From: Arenicella sp.
GTDB lineage: Bacteria > Pseudomonadota > Gammaproteobacteria > Arenicellales > Arenicellaceae
Length of the DNA: 10,264 nucleotides
Reading direction: 5' to 3'
NCBI GenBank assembly: GCA_023299895.1
Contig: JALZWI010000060.1
Location: forward strand, 1 to 10,264
The notes beneath the pieces were generated by a model that was not told where the DNA came from, searched no databases, and saw only the letters and a program-made list of their open reading frames with translations. Below, piece after piece: positions 1-6,916 of this stretch (position 1 is its first letter; every line of letters starts with the position of its first letter). A program made the translations under genes and the position numbers.

Positions 1-428
1 TGGTAGTAAATCATATCGCCGCCATGTTTGTCGCTACGAGCACGCCAGAAATGGTTAAAACCAATTTCGTACAACACTGCAGCTGATGCATAACTTGCTA
101 TATGACCTCCAAACTCTGTGTTGATTTTGTTGGCACGTAACACCATTGCCGCGGCATTCCAGCGTACCATTGAGCGAATTTTAAACTCAATTTGACGATC
201 ACCAATGAGTGCTTGTTGTTTATCTTTACTGATTGTATTGATATAAGGGGTGTTTAAACCATAAGGCAGCTGGGCGCCTGCCTCTCTTGCAGCATTGGTT
301 AGTTCTTTTAATAAGAAACGCGCTCGGTCAGAACCGTCAGTTTCGATCACACTTTGTAACGCTTCGATCCATTCCTGAGTTTCTTGGGCGTCTATGTCGT
401 TAGCGCTAGCTGTAATTTGTTTGCTCAT
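1..428 (-). CDS. aceE: Pyruvate dehydrogenase E1 component, N-terminal part (runs off left edge)
   Basis: This is the thiamine-diphosphate-dependent E1 subunit of the cytoplasmic pyruvate dehydrogenase complex. It decarboxylates pyruvate and passes the acetyl group to the lipoyl arm of E2 (AceF). Only the first 142 codons are present. They read MSKQITASANDI, then the segment QEWIEALQSVIETDGSDRA, then IRSMVRWNAAAMVLRA and FGGHIASYASAAVLYEIGFN, followed by HFWRARSDKHGGDMIYY. This follows the Escherichia coli AceE N-terminus (about 887 residues in full) almost segment by segment, including the RWNA, GGH(I/M)ASF-like and NHF(F/W)RAR blocks. The thiamine-binding core lies outside the window. The start at 428 gives the expected N-terminal length, but its ribosome-binding site is weak. 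It lies 175 bases downstream of maeB on the same strand. No PdhR-type palindrome is obvious upstream. Identity is confident from sequence recall; regulation is not resolved. Confidence 0.93.
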   Translation of the reverse strand, partial: MSKQITASANDIDAQETQEWIEALQSVIETDGSDRARFLLKELTNAAREAGAQLPYGLNTPYINTISKDKQQALIGDRQIEFKIRSMVRWNAAAMVLRANKINTEFGGHIASYASAAVLYEIGFNHFWRARSDKHGGDMIYY

Positions 429-524
429 AGTGATTACTCAATAATGATATATAAAGAATGATGTCTAATTTAATTGTATAAGGACGTAAATAGCTTATAT
501 TTTTTTCGTGAATAGTATATATAA

Positions 525-530
525 ATTATA
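525..530 (-). promoter_or_regulatory. Candidate -10 box upstream of aceE
   Basis: On the minus strand a consensus TATAAT lies about 97 bases before the aceE start, in a very AT-rich stretch of the maeB-aceE spacer (429-603). No matching -35 hexamer is found at 16-18 bases (the best is GAGCAA), and there is no extended -10 TG. It suggests aceE can be transcribed separately from maeB. AT-rich DNA often yields such matches by chance, so confidence is low. Nothing else was recognised in the spacer. Confidence 0.27.
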
Positions 531-603
531 GTGATGCTTCCAGTTTTTGCTCGTTCTCAGCGTAATGTTTATCGATTATTTTGAAAGTAAGTCTGCAATG
601 TAG

Positions 604-2781
604 CTAGTTATTAACACTTGCGGTTACCAAGCAGGTTAGGTTTACAATGCCGCGTGGTGTTGTGTTGCTCGTTAGGGTGTGAATCGGTATTTTTGAACCC
701 AGAATAATCGGCCCAACAGGTATACCATTAGCCAATGAAGCGAGCGCATTATAGGTGATATCTGCTGAATCCAAGTTGGGCATGATTAATAGATTAGCGT
801 CTTCCGTTAAATTGCTTTTGCCTAATTTAGCGCGTTTTGCAGAATTCAGAGCCTGACTTGCGCGCATTTCGCCATCGACAGCGAGATCGGGTGCAAGTTC
901 ATTTAAAATGCGTTTAGTTTTCGCCATTTTGAGCGATGATTGCGTCTCATGACTGCCGAAATTAGAGTGTGATAACAAGGCAACACTCGGCACCATGCCG
1001 AAGCGTTCAACTTCTTTAGCTGCCATAATGGTGATTTGCGCTAATTCTTCAGCACTGGGATTTTCATGTAGACAAGTATCCGCGATAAAGTAAGAGCCTC
1101 GATCAAGCAATAATAAATGCATTACAGCAAGGCTATTAAGCTCTGAGGATTGCATGGCACAAGATTCAATGACCATTGCTTGTTCATATAATTTTATGCC
1201 AGGGCCACTTATTACAGCATGCGCCATGCCATCGCCGACTAATTTTACAGCTTGCTTGATGCGCTCGCCAAAGTCGCCAGAATTGGCTGGAATCACATCG
1301 TAATCGGTTTTTTCTTTTATGCGTAAATTCAAAGATTCTATGGTGTCTCGTATTTTTTCAGTATCACCAATCAGTACGAGGCGGGCATAGTTTGAATCGA
1401 CAACGTCTTGTATGGCACGTAATACTCGTTCATTTTCGCCGTCAGTGTAGACAACCTTATTTGTGGCGCTTTGAGCTTTTTCAAACAATGGGCGCATTAC
1501 ATTGCCGGTTCGATAAACCAGTGGTTCTAAACTTTTTCGATAAGCTTCAATACTGTCGAAAGGTCGAGCCGCGACACCGCTATCGATAGCCGCTTGAGCA
1601 ACTGCAGGTGAAATAGTAGTAATCAACCTTGGATCGAATGGCTTGGGTAAAATGTACTCAGCGCCAAACTTCATTGTTTCATTTTTGTAGTAACTGGCAA
1701 CTTCTTCATTGCTTTCAGACAGCGCTAAACCTGCCAAAGCAGTAACACAGGCAATTTCCATTTCGCTGGTGATTGTTGTTGCACCTACATCCAAAGCACC
1801 GCGAAACAAGAATGGAAAACACAACACATTGTTAACTTGATTGGGAAAGTCTGAGCGTCCGGTCGCCATGATTGCATCTGGCCGGTGTTGCTTAACTAGA
1901 TCAGGGTGAACTTCAGGGTCAGGGTTAGCCATTGCTAAAATTAATGGGTTGTCAGCCATGCTTTTAAGCATTTCTGCATCAATTAAATTTGGTTGTGACA
2001 CTCCTAGAAAAACATCGCAACCAACTAATGCATCTGCCAGTGTTCTTGCTGATGTTTGCGCTGCAAAACATTGTTTGGCAGGTGAGAGGTCTTCACGTTC
2101 AGAATGAATTATGCCACGACTGTCAGTCATCAATAAATTACCAACCTCAACCCCGAGTTTGATCAAAAGATTGGTACACGCCATCGCGGCTGCGCCTGCG
2201 CCTGAGACAACTATCTTAATCTTGTCGATGTCTTTGCCTACGACTTTAAGTCCATTCAGGACTGCGGCTGCTGAGACAATAGCGGTACCGTGTTGGTCAT
2301 CATGAAATACCGGGATATTCATACGTTCGCGCAGTTTAGCTTCTATTTCAAAACATTCTGGCGCTTTAATATCTTCTAAATTGATGCCGCCGAAAGTGGG
2401 TTCAAGTCGCGCGACAGCCTCGACAAATTTATCGACATCAGTCTCATCTACTTCGATATCAAAGGCATCCACATCGGCAAAATTCTTAAATAAGATAGCC
2501 TTGCCTTCCATCACTGGTTTAGCGGCTAAAGCGCCAATATTGCCTAGACCAAGTACCGCAGTACCATTGGTGATCACTCCAACCAAATTGCTACGAGAGG
2601 TGTAATAAGCAGCCGTTAATGGATCTCTGGCGATTTCTTTACAAGGTTCTGCTACGCCTGGCGAATAAGCTAGTGCGAGATCATTTTGATTTGAAAGAGG
2701 CTTAGTAGCTTGAATCCGTATTTTTCCTGCCGTTGGTGAGCGGTGATAATGTAGGGCGGCGTCTTTTAATTTATCGGACAT
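604..2781 (-). CDS. maeB: NADP-dependent malic enzyme with C-terminal phosphotransacetylase-like domain
   Basis: The enzyme oxidatively decarboxylates L-malate to pyruvate and CO2 while reducing NADP+, linking the TCA cycle to pyruvate in the cytoplasm. The 725-residue protein has the MaeB layout. Residues 1 to about 160 form the malic N-terminal domain, with YSPGVAEPC (Tyr39) and EGKA (Lys94). Metal-site acidic residues appear in INLEDI (133-138) and [11 protein letters not shown] (159-169). A Rossmann segment follows, with SGAGAAAMA at 193-201. Residues from about 430 on resemble a phosphotransacetylase, as in E. coli MaeB (759 residues), where this part is regulatory and responds to acetyl-CoA rather than catalytic. 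That role is inferred here. The start at 2781 opens directly into the conserved N-terminus; an AGGAT lies about 13 bases upstream, longer than ideal. NADP rather than NAD preference comes from family membership, not from a residue I could test. Confidence 0.93.
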   Translation of the reverse strand: MSDKLKDAALHYHRSPTAGKIRIQATKPLSNQNDLALAYSPGVAEPCKEIARDPLTAAYYTSRSNLVGVITNGTAVLGLGNIGALAAKPVMEGKAILFKNFADVDAFDIEVDETDVDKFVEAVARLEPTFGGINLEDIKAPECFEIEAKLRERMNIPVFHDDQHGTAIVSAAAVLNGLKVVGKDIDKIKIVVSGAGAAAMACTNLLIKLGVEVGNLLMTDSRGIIHSEREDLSPAKQCFAAQTSARTLADALVGCDVFLGVSQPNLIDAEMLKSMADNPLILAMANPDPEVHPDLVKQHRPDAIMATGRSDFPNQVNNVLCFPFLFRGALDVGATTITSEMEIACVTALAGLALSESNEEVASYYKNETMKFGAEYILPKPFDPRLITTISPAVAQAAIDSGVAARPFDSIEAYRKSLEPLVYRTGNVMRPLFEKAQSATNKVVYTDGENERVLRAIQDVVDSNYARLVLIGDTEKIRDTIESLNLRIKEKTDYDVIPANSGDFGERIKQAVKLVGDGMAHAVISGPGIKLYEQAMVIESCAMQSSELNSLAVMHLLLLDRGSYFIADTCLHENPSAEELAQITIMAAKEVERFGMVPSVALLSHSNFGSHETQSSLKMAKTKRILNELAPDLAVDGEMRASQALNSAKRAKLGKSNLTEDANLLIMPNLDSADITYNALASLANGIPVGPIILGSKIPIHTLTSNTTPRGIVNLTCLVTASVNN

Positions 2782-2833
2782 TCTATTAATTTAATCCTGT
2801 TTTTATTTATATTATTATTTTTTGATAAGCGTG

Positions 2834-2862
2834 AAAAAAAAGCCGATATTAGAAAATTATCG
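2834..2862 (-). terminator. Weak Rho-independent terminator candidate after lipA
   Basis: Read on the minus strand, CGATA and TATCG form a 5-bp stem around a 9-base AT-rich loop, followed by GC and eight T residues. It lies in the 112-base lipA-maeB spacer. The T-tract is good but the stem is short and AT-rich, so it may only attenuate read-through into maeB. The rest of the spacer shows nothing beyond AT-rich sequence. Confidence 0.33.
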
Positions 2863-2893
2863 ACCAATTTTAGATATTTTTTTCAGCCTCAAT

Positions 2894-3886
2894 TTAGTTG
2901 CTTATTTTTAATTCAGCGGCATGCGCTTGCACATCGGCATGATATGAGGATCGAACCATTGGCCCAGAAGCCACATGCATAAAACCCAGTTCTTCACCAA
3001 ATTCGCGCAATGCTTCAAATTCGTCCGGATGAACATAACGCTCAACTGGCAGATGATTCAAGCTGGGCTGTAAGTACTGACCAAGCGTGATCATGTTGCA
3101 ATTGTGTTCGTGAAGGTCGATCAATACAGCTTTGACTTGATCAATAGTCTCACCAATGCCGAGCATTAAGCCAGACTTGGTCGGTACGGTTGGTTGAGCA
3201 GCTTTAAAATTTTTAATTAAATCTAAAGACCATTGATAGTCTGAACCAGGCCGAACGCGGCGATATAAGTCTGGAATGGTTTCAAGGTTGTGATTAAATA
3301 CATCGGGAGGGCTAGATGACATTAATTCAATCGCAATGTCCATGCGCCCACGAAAGTCGGGCACAAGAATTTCAATTTTTGTATTAGGGTTAAGCGCACG
3401 AGTTTCGTTGATGCACTCAACAAAATGACCCGCGCCGCCATCACGTAAATCATCACGGTCAACCGAGGTAATGACAACATAGTTCAAACCCATTTGACGA
3501 ATCGTCTCGGCCAAGTGCATTGGTTCTTCTTGGTCAAGCTCAAGAGGCCGGCCATGACCGACATCGCAAAAAGGGCATCTGCGAGTGCATATGTCGCCCA
3601 TGATCATGAAAGTTGCAGTGCCACGATTGAAGCACTCAGATAAGTTCGGGCAAGACGCTTCTTCGCACACCGTGTGCAACTTATTTTTACGTAAGGTGTC
3701 TTTAAGTTCTTGAACCTTATTTCCTGGCTCTAAACGAATTCGAATCCAATCTGGTTTACGCAAAGGGTTAACCGTCTTCTCGATCTTAACCGGGATGCGA
3801 GCCATTTTTTCAGCGCCGCGTAGTTTTTCACCAGCAATGATTGGTTTAACTTGTGGGCGTTTCGATTTAATTGTGGTTTCAGGCAT
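2894..3886 (-). CDS. lipA: Lipoyl synthase (radical SAM)
   Basis: LipA inserts two sulfur atoms into octanoyl groups on lipoyl domains, such as the pyruvate dehydrogenase E2 subunit, completing lipoate biosynthesis. The 330-residue protein has every hallmark. The auxiliary 4Fe-4S cluster cysteines are C74, C79 and C85 ([13 protein letters not shown]). The radical-SAM CxxxCxxC motif is C100, C104 and C107 (CTRRCPFC). The C-terminal RSSY signature is at 312-315. The frame stays open to an ATG at 3919. I choose 3886 because MPETTIKSK follows a GGTGAAG-like ribosome-binding site and brings the length near the usual 320 or so residues. No lipB partner is present in the window. Its position upstream of maeB and aceE fits a role in maturing the pyruvate dehydrogenase complex, although that grouping is an inference from gene order. 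Confidence 0.96.
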   Translation of the reverse strand: MPETTIKSKRPQVKPIIAGEKLRGAEKMARIPVKIEKTVNPLRKPDWIRIRLEPGNKVQELKDTLRKNKLHTVCEEASCPNLSECFNRGTATFMIMGDICTRRCPFCDVGHGRPLELDQEEPMHLAETIRQMGLNYVVITSVDRDDLRDGGAGHFVECINETRALNPNTKIEILVPDFRGRMDIAIELMSSSPPDVFNHNLETIPDLYRRVRPGSDYQWSLDLIKNFKAAQPTVPTKSGLMLGIGETIDQVKAVLIDLHEHNCNMITLGQYLQPSLNHLPVERYVHPDEFEALREFGEELGFMHVASGPMVRSSYHADVQAHAAELKISN

Positions 3887-3922
3887 CTTCACCAAATTTC
3901 TATAATTTATGATTTGCAAGTT

Positions 3923-3928
3923 ATTATA
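3923..3928 (-). promoter_or_regulatory. Candidate -10 box for lipA
   Basis: On the minus strand a perfect TATAAT lies 36 bases before the chosen lipA start (3886). This would give a leader of about 30 bases, which supports 3886 over the in-frame ATG at 3919 because the latter would fall at or before the transcript start. The -35 region is poor (TGCCGA at 17 bases) and overlaps a small GC-rich hairpin at 3940-3955. This is a sequence match only. Confidence 0.33.
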
Positions 3929-3980
3929 ACTGAATGCACGGGCTCTCGGCAGCCCTACGAAGTAAATTCAACAAGTAAAA

Positions 3981-3989
3981 TGCTACAAT
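3981..3989 (+). promoter_or_regulatory. Candidate extended -10 promoter for the truncated haemoglobin gene
   Basis: TGCTACAAT matches the extended -10 pattern TGnTAnAAT. It would start transcription near 3996, just before the AAGGA ribosome-binding site at 4001-4005, giving a very short leader. No convincing -35 hexamer is seen, which extended -10 promoters can tolerate. No FNR-box or NsrR-like palindrome was recognised in the 126-base divergent spacer with lipA. Confidence 0.38.
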
Positions 3990-4012
3990 ATAGCAATAAC
4001 AAGGACCAATTA

Positions 4013-4447
4013 ATGACTATGCCTATTAACCAGCAAAAAAAATTACGCGATGTGATGAATCATGCCGATGTTGAAGATATCGTGGCGCGTTTCTATGATG
4101 ATATGTTGCAGGACTCGATTGTGGGATTTATTTTTACCGATGTGGCAAAAATTGATTTAGAAAGCCACTTACCAATCATTGCTAATTTCTGGTCAGACAT
4201 ACTTTTCAAGCAAAAACACTACCAAGGCAATGCACTCAGAAAGCATTTGGAGCTTAATCAATTAATTAATTTGATGCCAGGACACTTTACTCGATGGCTT
4301 TATTTATTTACTAAAGCTGTTGATCAAGAACACGCGGGGTCAAATGTTGAGTTGATGAAGACTAGAGCGGAGATGATTGCTAAAAGTATTAGCGCGGCGA
4401 TCAGTGAGCGTAAAAAAGGAGATATGGAATTGGTTTTACCCAGATAA
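4013..4447 (+). CDS. Group III truncated haemoglobin
   Basis: This is a small cytoplasmic haem protein of the 2-over-2 globin fold, of the trHbP/Ctb type known from Campylobacter. In the 144-residue product the expected haem-pocket residues can be placed by comparison with Campylobacter Ctb. They are Tyr28 (B10, in ARFYDDM), Phe41 (CD1, GFIF), His52 (E7, ESHLP), proximal His78 (F8, LRKHLEL) and Trp95 (G8, HFTRWL). The family pattern FW(S/A)..L..Q..Y.GN is also present at 59-73. Family members bind O2 and NO with high affinity; the physiological role here is unknown. The start at 4013 is chosen because AAGGA at 4001-4005 lies seven bases upstream. The frame is open much further upstream, but that part overlaps divergent lipA and is not globin-like. 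The gene stands alone on its strand, divergent from lipA and convergent with the cold-shock gene. Confidence 0.92.
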   Translation: MTMPINQQKKLRDVMNHADVEDIVARFYDDMLQDSIVGFIFTDVAKIDLESHLPIIANFWSDILFKQKHYQGNALRKHLELNQLINLMPGHFTRWLYLFTKAVDQEHAGSNVELMKTRAEMIAKSISAAISERKKGDMELVLPR

Positions 4448-4487
4448 ATCAGTCTGGTGTTTTAGTTTATACAAATATATTGAGCAT

Positions 4488-4521
4488 AAAAAAGGACGCA
4501 CCCGAGGGCGCGTCCTTTTTT
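4488..4521. terminator. Bidirectional Rho-independent terminator between globin and cold-shock genes
   Basis: A 12-bp perfect inverted repeat joins six A plus GGACGC (4488-4499) to GCGTCC plus six T (4510-4521), around a 10-base GC-rich loop. Whichever strand is read, a GC stem is followed by six T. The element lies between the globin stop (4447, plus strand) and the cold-shock stop (4539, minus strand), so it serves both convergent genes. Confidence 0.9.
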
Positions 4522-4538
4522 AACAACTTTTTGTGAGG

Positions 4539-4745
4539 CTAAAGCGGAATAACTTTATTCGCGCAAGGGCCTTTTTGGCCTTCACCAACTTCATATTCAA
4601 CTTCTTGGCCGTCATTCAATGTTGCGTAACCGCCACCACTTTGAATTTCTGAATGGTGAACGAAAAGGTCTTTACCACCGTCTTCAGGTGTAATAAAACC
4701 AAAACCTTTATCTGCATTGAACCACTTAACTGTACCTTTACTCAT
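4539..4745 (-). CDS. Cold-shock domain protein, CspA family
   Basis: A 68-residue single cold-shock domain protein that binds single-stranded RNA or DNA and acts as an RNA chaperone. It has the family start [10 protein letters not shown], the RNP1-type KGFGFI at 13-18, the RNP2-type DLFVHHS at 26-32, and the ending [10 protein letters not shown]. Length and composition (acidic, Gly-rich, with Trp8 and the aromatic residues of the binding face) are typical. The frame stays open 33 codons upstream of 4745, but those residues are not cold-shock-like and the CspA-family start fits 4745, preceded by a weak AAGTAGAG ribosome-binding site. Paralogues cannot be told apart by sequence, so no specific symbol is given. 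The gene is monocistronic as far as seen and ends in the shared terminator. Whether it is cold-induced or constitutive is not evident. Confidence 0.95.
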   Translation of the reverse strand: MSKGTVKWFNADKGFGFITPEDGGKDLFVHHSEIQSGGGYATLNDGQEVEYEVGEGQKGPCANKVIPL

Positions 4746-4933
4746 TTTTATATACTCTACTTGTTGGTGAAAATAGTTTGAATTTATAGTCGAATCCACC
4801 AGTTCGCCTATAAAGTGAAAAAGAACATACCAGTTTATTCCCATAGATGCTCGTTTTATACGTCAAATTTAGTCCTAATTAATGAAATTATTGTGATTTA
4901 AGACTATTTGGAGCCAAAAAAGTCTATTAATGC
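4746..4933 (-). promoter_or_regulatory. Upstream region of the cold-shock gene
   Basis: This spacer of 188 bases separates the cold-shock gene from the upstream ATPase pseudogene and must hold its promoter and leader. On the minus strand TTGACG lies at 4866-4861, a good -35 match, but no acceptable -10 follows at 16-18 bases (TGGGAA at 17). A broken inverted repeat, AGACT (4901-4905) with AGTCT (4921-4925), encloses a short TTG/CAA stem. It lacks a T-tract and is not a convincing terminator. CspA-family mRNAs often have long structured leaders, but none was demonstrated here. Confidence 0.35.
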
Positions 4934-5704
4934 CTAAATGGAGTTATAAAATTGCTTGGCAGTCCGACCGCTTCGACTGCCTCGATCAGCGGAAAATTGA
5001 ATCGCTTTTTGGTGTAACTGTTCACGGTTATCGTCGTATTCACTGAAATAGCTATCCACGATTTCAAGGTATTGTGCTTTAGATATTGGGTAAAAGGATA
5101 ACCAAAGTCCAAAGCGATCCGATAGAGCTATTTTTTCTTCAAGCGCATCTGATAAATGCAGCTCGCCATCAATGACATTGGAATCGAGGTTTTCTTTCAT
5201 TGTTTGTGGCACTAAGTGTCGTCGATTACTGGTAGCGTAGAGCAGGACGTTGGTCGGTGCTGCTTCGATAGATCCTTCGAGTACGGTTTTTAAGTTGCTG
5301 TAGGAGTGATCGTCAGCGGCAAAGGCAAAATCATCGCAGTAAATTATAAAATAATAGGGTAGGTCACGGATTTGATCAACGATGTCATGCAGGCAACTTA
5401 AATCATCTTTGAATACTTCGATTAATCGTAGGCGTTGTTCTTTGAATTGATTGAACACTGCTTTGACTAAGGATGATTTGCCAGTACCGCGGGAACCCCA
5501 CATCAAGGCATTGTTACAGAGCTGGCCTTCGACGAAGCGTGTGGTGTTATTTAGCAGAGCTTATTTTTGTCGATCAATACCTATTAAAGTATCGAGATCG
5601 ATAGAGTCAATATTGCGAATTGCACGTAAGGCTTGTTGATTGGGACGCCAAACTGCGGCCGGCGTGTCTTTCCAGTCGATTATTTGATAACTAACTTCTG
5701 GCAT
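4934..5704 (-). pseudogene. DUF815-family P-loop ATPase, interrupted by one in-frame stop
   Basis: Read from 5704, the frame encodes MPEVSYQIIDWK through LIGIDRQK, then a TAA at codon 48, then continues without shift as ALLNNTTRFVEGQ into an AAA-like ATPase domain ending GSRSGRTAKQFYNSI (257 codons including the final stop). The part after the stop has Walker A GSRGTGKSS at 70-78, Walker B FIIYCDDF with D124 and D125, the family segment ATSNRRHLVP, and SDRFGLWLSFYP. All are DUF815 landmarks. The part before the stop also looks like DUF815 (LIGIDRQK leads into the nucleotide-binding domain), so a single base change such as GAA or CAA to TAA is the simplest explanation. The start overlaps the yaaA stop as TAATG, implying translational coupling. 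DUF815 function is poorly defined. Restart at ATG 5503 would give 189 residues beginning two residues before Walker A, so activity is doubtful. A sequencing error is the main alternative. Confidence 0.78.
5561..5563 (-). other. Premature TAA codon within the DUF815 ATPase frame
   Basis: On the minus strand the codons read CAA AAA TAA GCT CTG, at codons 46-50 of the ATPase frame. The frame is the same on both sides, so this is a substitution and not an indel. TAA ends yaaA, lipA and the globin in this window, so stop-codon reassignment is unlikely. Confidence 0.9.
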
Positions 5705-6477
5705 TAAGCTTGTTTTCGCAAAAACACAGGATTTAACTCATCAGACAATTCGGCGCTATAATGATAGCCATCAACATCAAATTGCGTTAGTTTTTTTAGT
5801 GACTTAACTTTGTTCTTAAGCACCCAAGCAGACATACTGCCGCGGGCTTTTTTGGCAAAGAAACTAATCAATTTATATTGGCCGTTTTTCCAATCTTTAA
5901 AGACAGGAGTTACAATGTCTTTATTAATTGATTTGGCTTGCACAGATTTAAAGTATTCATTTGAAGCTAGGTTTAAAAGGTATTTAGAATCAGTTATTTG
6001 TAATTGTTTATTAATGTTTTTTGTTATTTTTGAGTCCCAGAATTGATACAGGTTTTCACCTTCAGGGTTCGCTAATTTAATACCCATTTCAAGTCGATAA
6101 GGCTGCATTAAATCGAGTGGCCGTAAGACACCATATAAGCCTGACAAAATACGTAAATGTTCCTGCGTATATTCGAGTTGCTTTTCAGTAAAAGTATCGG
6201 CCTCTAAACCAGTATAAACATCACCTTTAAACGCTAGAACAGCCTGTTTCGCATTACTCAGAGTAAATGGGCGTGACCAATTGTGATAACGCTCAACATT
6301 TAGCTCCGCTAATTTGGGGCTAATTTTCATTAACTTCTCAATATCAGCGGGTGATTTAGTACTTAAAATATCGATTAACGATTCACTCTGCTTGAGCATG
6401 GACGCTTGGCTATAGGTTTTGGTGCTTGGAGCACTCTCAAAGTCCAATGTTTTAGCAGGGGATATTACGATCAGCAT
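5704..6477 (-). CDS. yaaA: Peroxide stress protein YaaA (DUF328)
   Basis: The 257-residue protein matches the YaaA family along its whole length; E. coli YaaA has 258 residues. Recognisable blocks are MLIVISPAKTLDFES at 1-15, LAFKGDVYTGL near 81-91, LSGLYGVLRPLDLMQPYRLEMG near 111-132 and LYQFWDSKIT. They are followed by NLASNEYFKSV and ISFFAKKARGSMSAWV. In E. coli YaaA is part of the OxyR response, limits intracellular free iron during peroxide stress, and binds DNA; the same role is inferred here. The ATG at 6477 matches the conserved N-terminus exactly, although no strong ribosome-binding site precedes it. Its stop overlaps the DUF815 ATPase start by one base. No clear OxyR site was recognised upstream. 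It is divergent from the large repeat-protein gene. Confidence 0.96.
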   Translation of the reverse strand: MLIVISPAKTLDFESAPSTKTYSQASMLKQSESLIDILSTKSPADIEKLMKISPKLAELNVERYHNWSRPFTLSNAKQAVLAFKGDVYTGLEADTFTEKQLEYTQEHLRILSGLYGVLRPLDLMQPYRLEMGIKLANPEGENLYQFWDSKITKNINKQLQITDSKYLLNLASNEYFKSVQAKSINKDIVTPVFKDWKNGQYKLISFFAKKARGSMSAWVLKNKVKSLKKLTQFDVDGYHYSAELSDELNPVFLRKQA

Positions 6478-6578
6478 AGATTAATTAGAATAAGGTTTAA
6501 ATGTTCTGATTGCCGATTGTAATATAAAAACTTGGTCTAAGTGACAGTTAACAGTTTTTATCATTATAAATGTTTGTG

Positions 6579-6606
6579 TTGTAGTTTACAGATAGTTTGT
6601 TATAAT
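6579..6606 (+). promoter_or_regulatory. Extended -10 promoter for the repeat-protein gene
   Basis: A perfect -10 TATAAT at 6601-6606 is preceded by TGT, giving the full extended -10 element TGTTATAAT. A partial -35, TTGTAG at 6579-6584, lies 16 bases upstream. Transcription would start near 6613, giving a leader of about 205 bases before the start codon at 6818. That leader contains the hairpin at 6715-6752. Confidence 0.55.
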
Positions 6607-6714
6607 TATAGTGTGTTCTTGGGGGGCATGTTTTAGTTGTGCAATAATTTTTGAAGATGTTTTTAAGTGTCATTTAATTATTTGCAATATCTAATATCCT
6701 CCATTTATTAAATT

Positions 6715-6752
6715 GGAAATTAATAACACGGTTGTTATAAAAAATTATTTCC
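6715..6752 (+). repeat. Two-part inverted repeat in the leader of the repeat-protein gene
   Basis: The outer arms GGAAAT (6715-6720) and ATTTCC (6747-6752) pair perfectly. Inside them ATAACA (6723-6728) pairs with TGTTAT (6733-6738) around the loop CGGT. The arms are separated by an uneven internal loop, TA on one side and AAAAAATT on the other. It could be an mRNA hairpin or an operator with two nested dyads. There is no T-tract, so it is not a terminator. Confidence 0.5.
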
Positions 6753-6817
6753 GATGTGACTAAATTTATTGATGGTGACCTCGCAGTTGTTGTGAGTGTT
6801 CAAAAGAGTGGATTGAT

Positions 6818-6916
6818 ATGATGCAGAATAGGATGTTTACGGTTTTTAAAATTCGACCATGGTTATGTCTTTGTGCACTGATGATTTGTTTTTCATCGCT
6901 TCCCCTTGCAGCAGCA
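6818..6916 (+). other. Predicted Sec signal peptide of the repeat protein
   Basis: The N-terminus has three basic residues (Arg5, Lys11, Arg13), a hydrophobic core from about Trp15 to Leu30, and AAA at 31-33 followed by Pro34. Cleavage near 31-33 is likely. Pro at +1 makes the exact site uncertain. There is no lipobox-type cysteine, so it is not predicted to be a lipoprotein. Confidence 0.8.

Larger units (their letters stand above)
6478..6817. other. Divergent intergenic region between yaaA and the repeat-protein gene
   Basis: These 340 bases hold no gene I can support. They are AT-rich and must carry promoters for both flanking genes. The plus strand has a good extended -10 promoter at 6579-6606, a run of six G at 6619-6624, a two-part hairpin at 6715-6752 and a modest AAGAG ribosome-binding site at 6804-6808. 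On the minus strand, TTTTTATATT about 45 bases before yaaA is a possible -10 region without a clear -35. No riboswitch class, tRNA or small RNA was recognised. Confidence 0.6.

Noticed and set aside
1392..2605. Plus-strand open frames of 64-74 codons inside maeB
   Set aside because: They lie antisense to a well-supported enzyme gene and show no family features.
3940..3955. GGGCT and AGCCC hairpin with a 6-base loop between lipA and the globin gene
   Set aside because: There is no T-tract, the stem is only 5 bp, and it lies between divergent promoters, so terminator is not supported and an operator role cannot be shown.
3851..4012. In-frame upstream extension of the globin frame, overlapping lipA
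   Set aside because: It overlaps the divergent lipA start, is not globin-like, and a good AAGGA site supports the start at 4013.
4746..4844. In-frame extension of the cold-shock gene by 33 codons upstream
   Set aside because: The extra residues are not cold-shock-like, and the CspA-family start at 4745 gives the normal 68-residue length.
4892..4931. Imperfect inverted repeat after the DUF815 pseudogene, considered as a terminator
   Set aside because: The helices are interrupted, the innermost loop is tight, and no T-tract follows on the minus strand.
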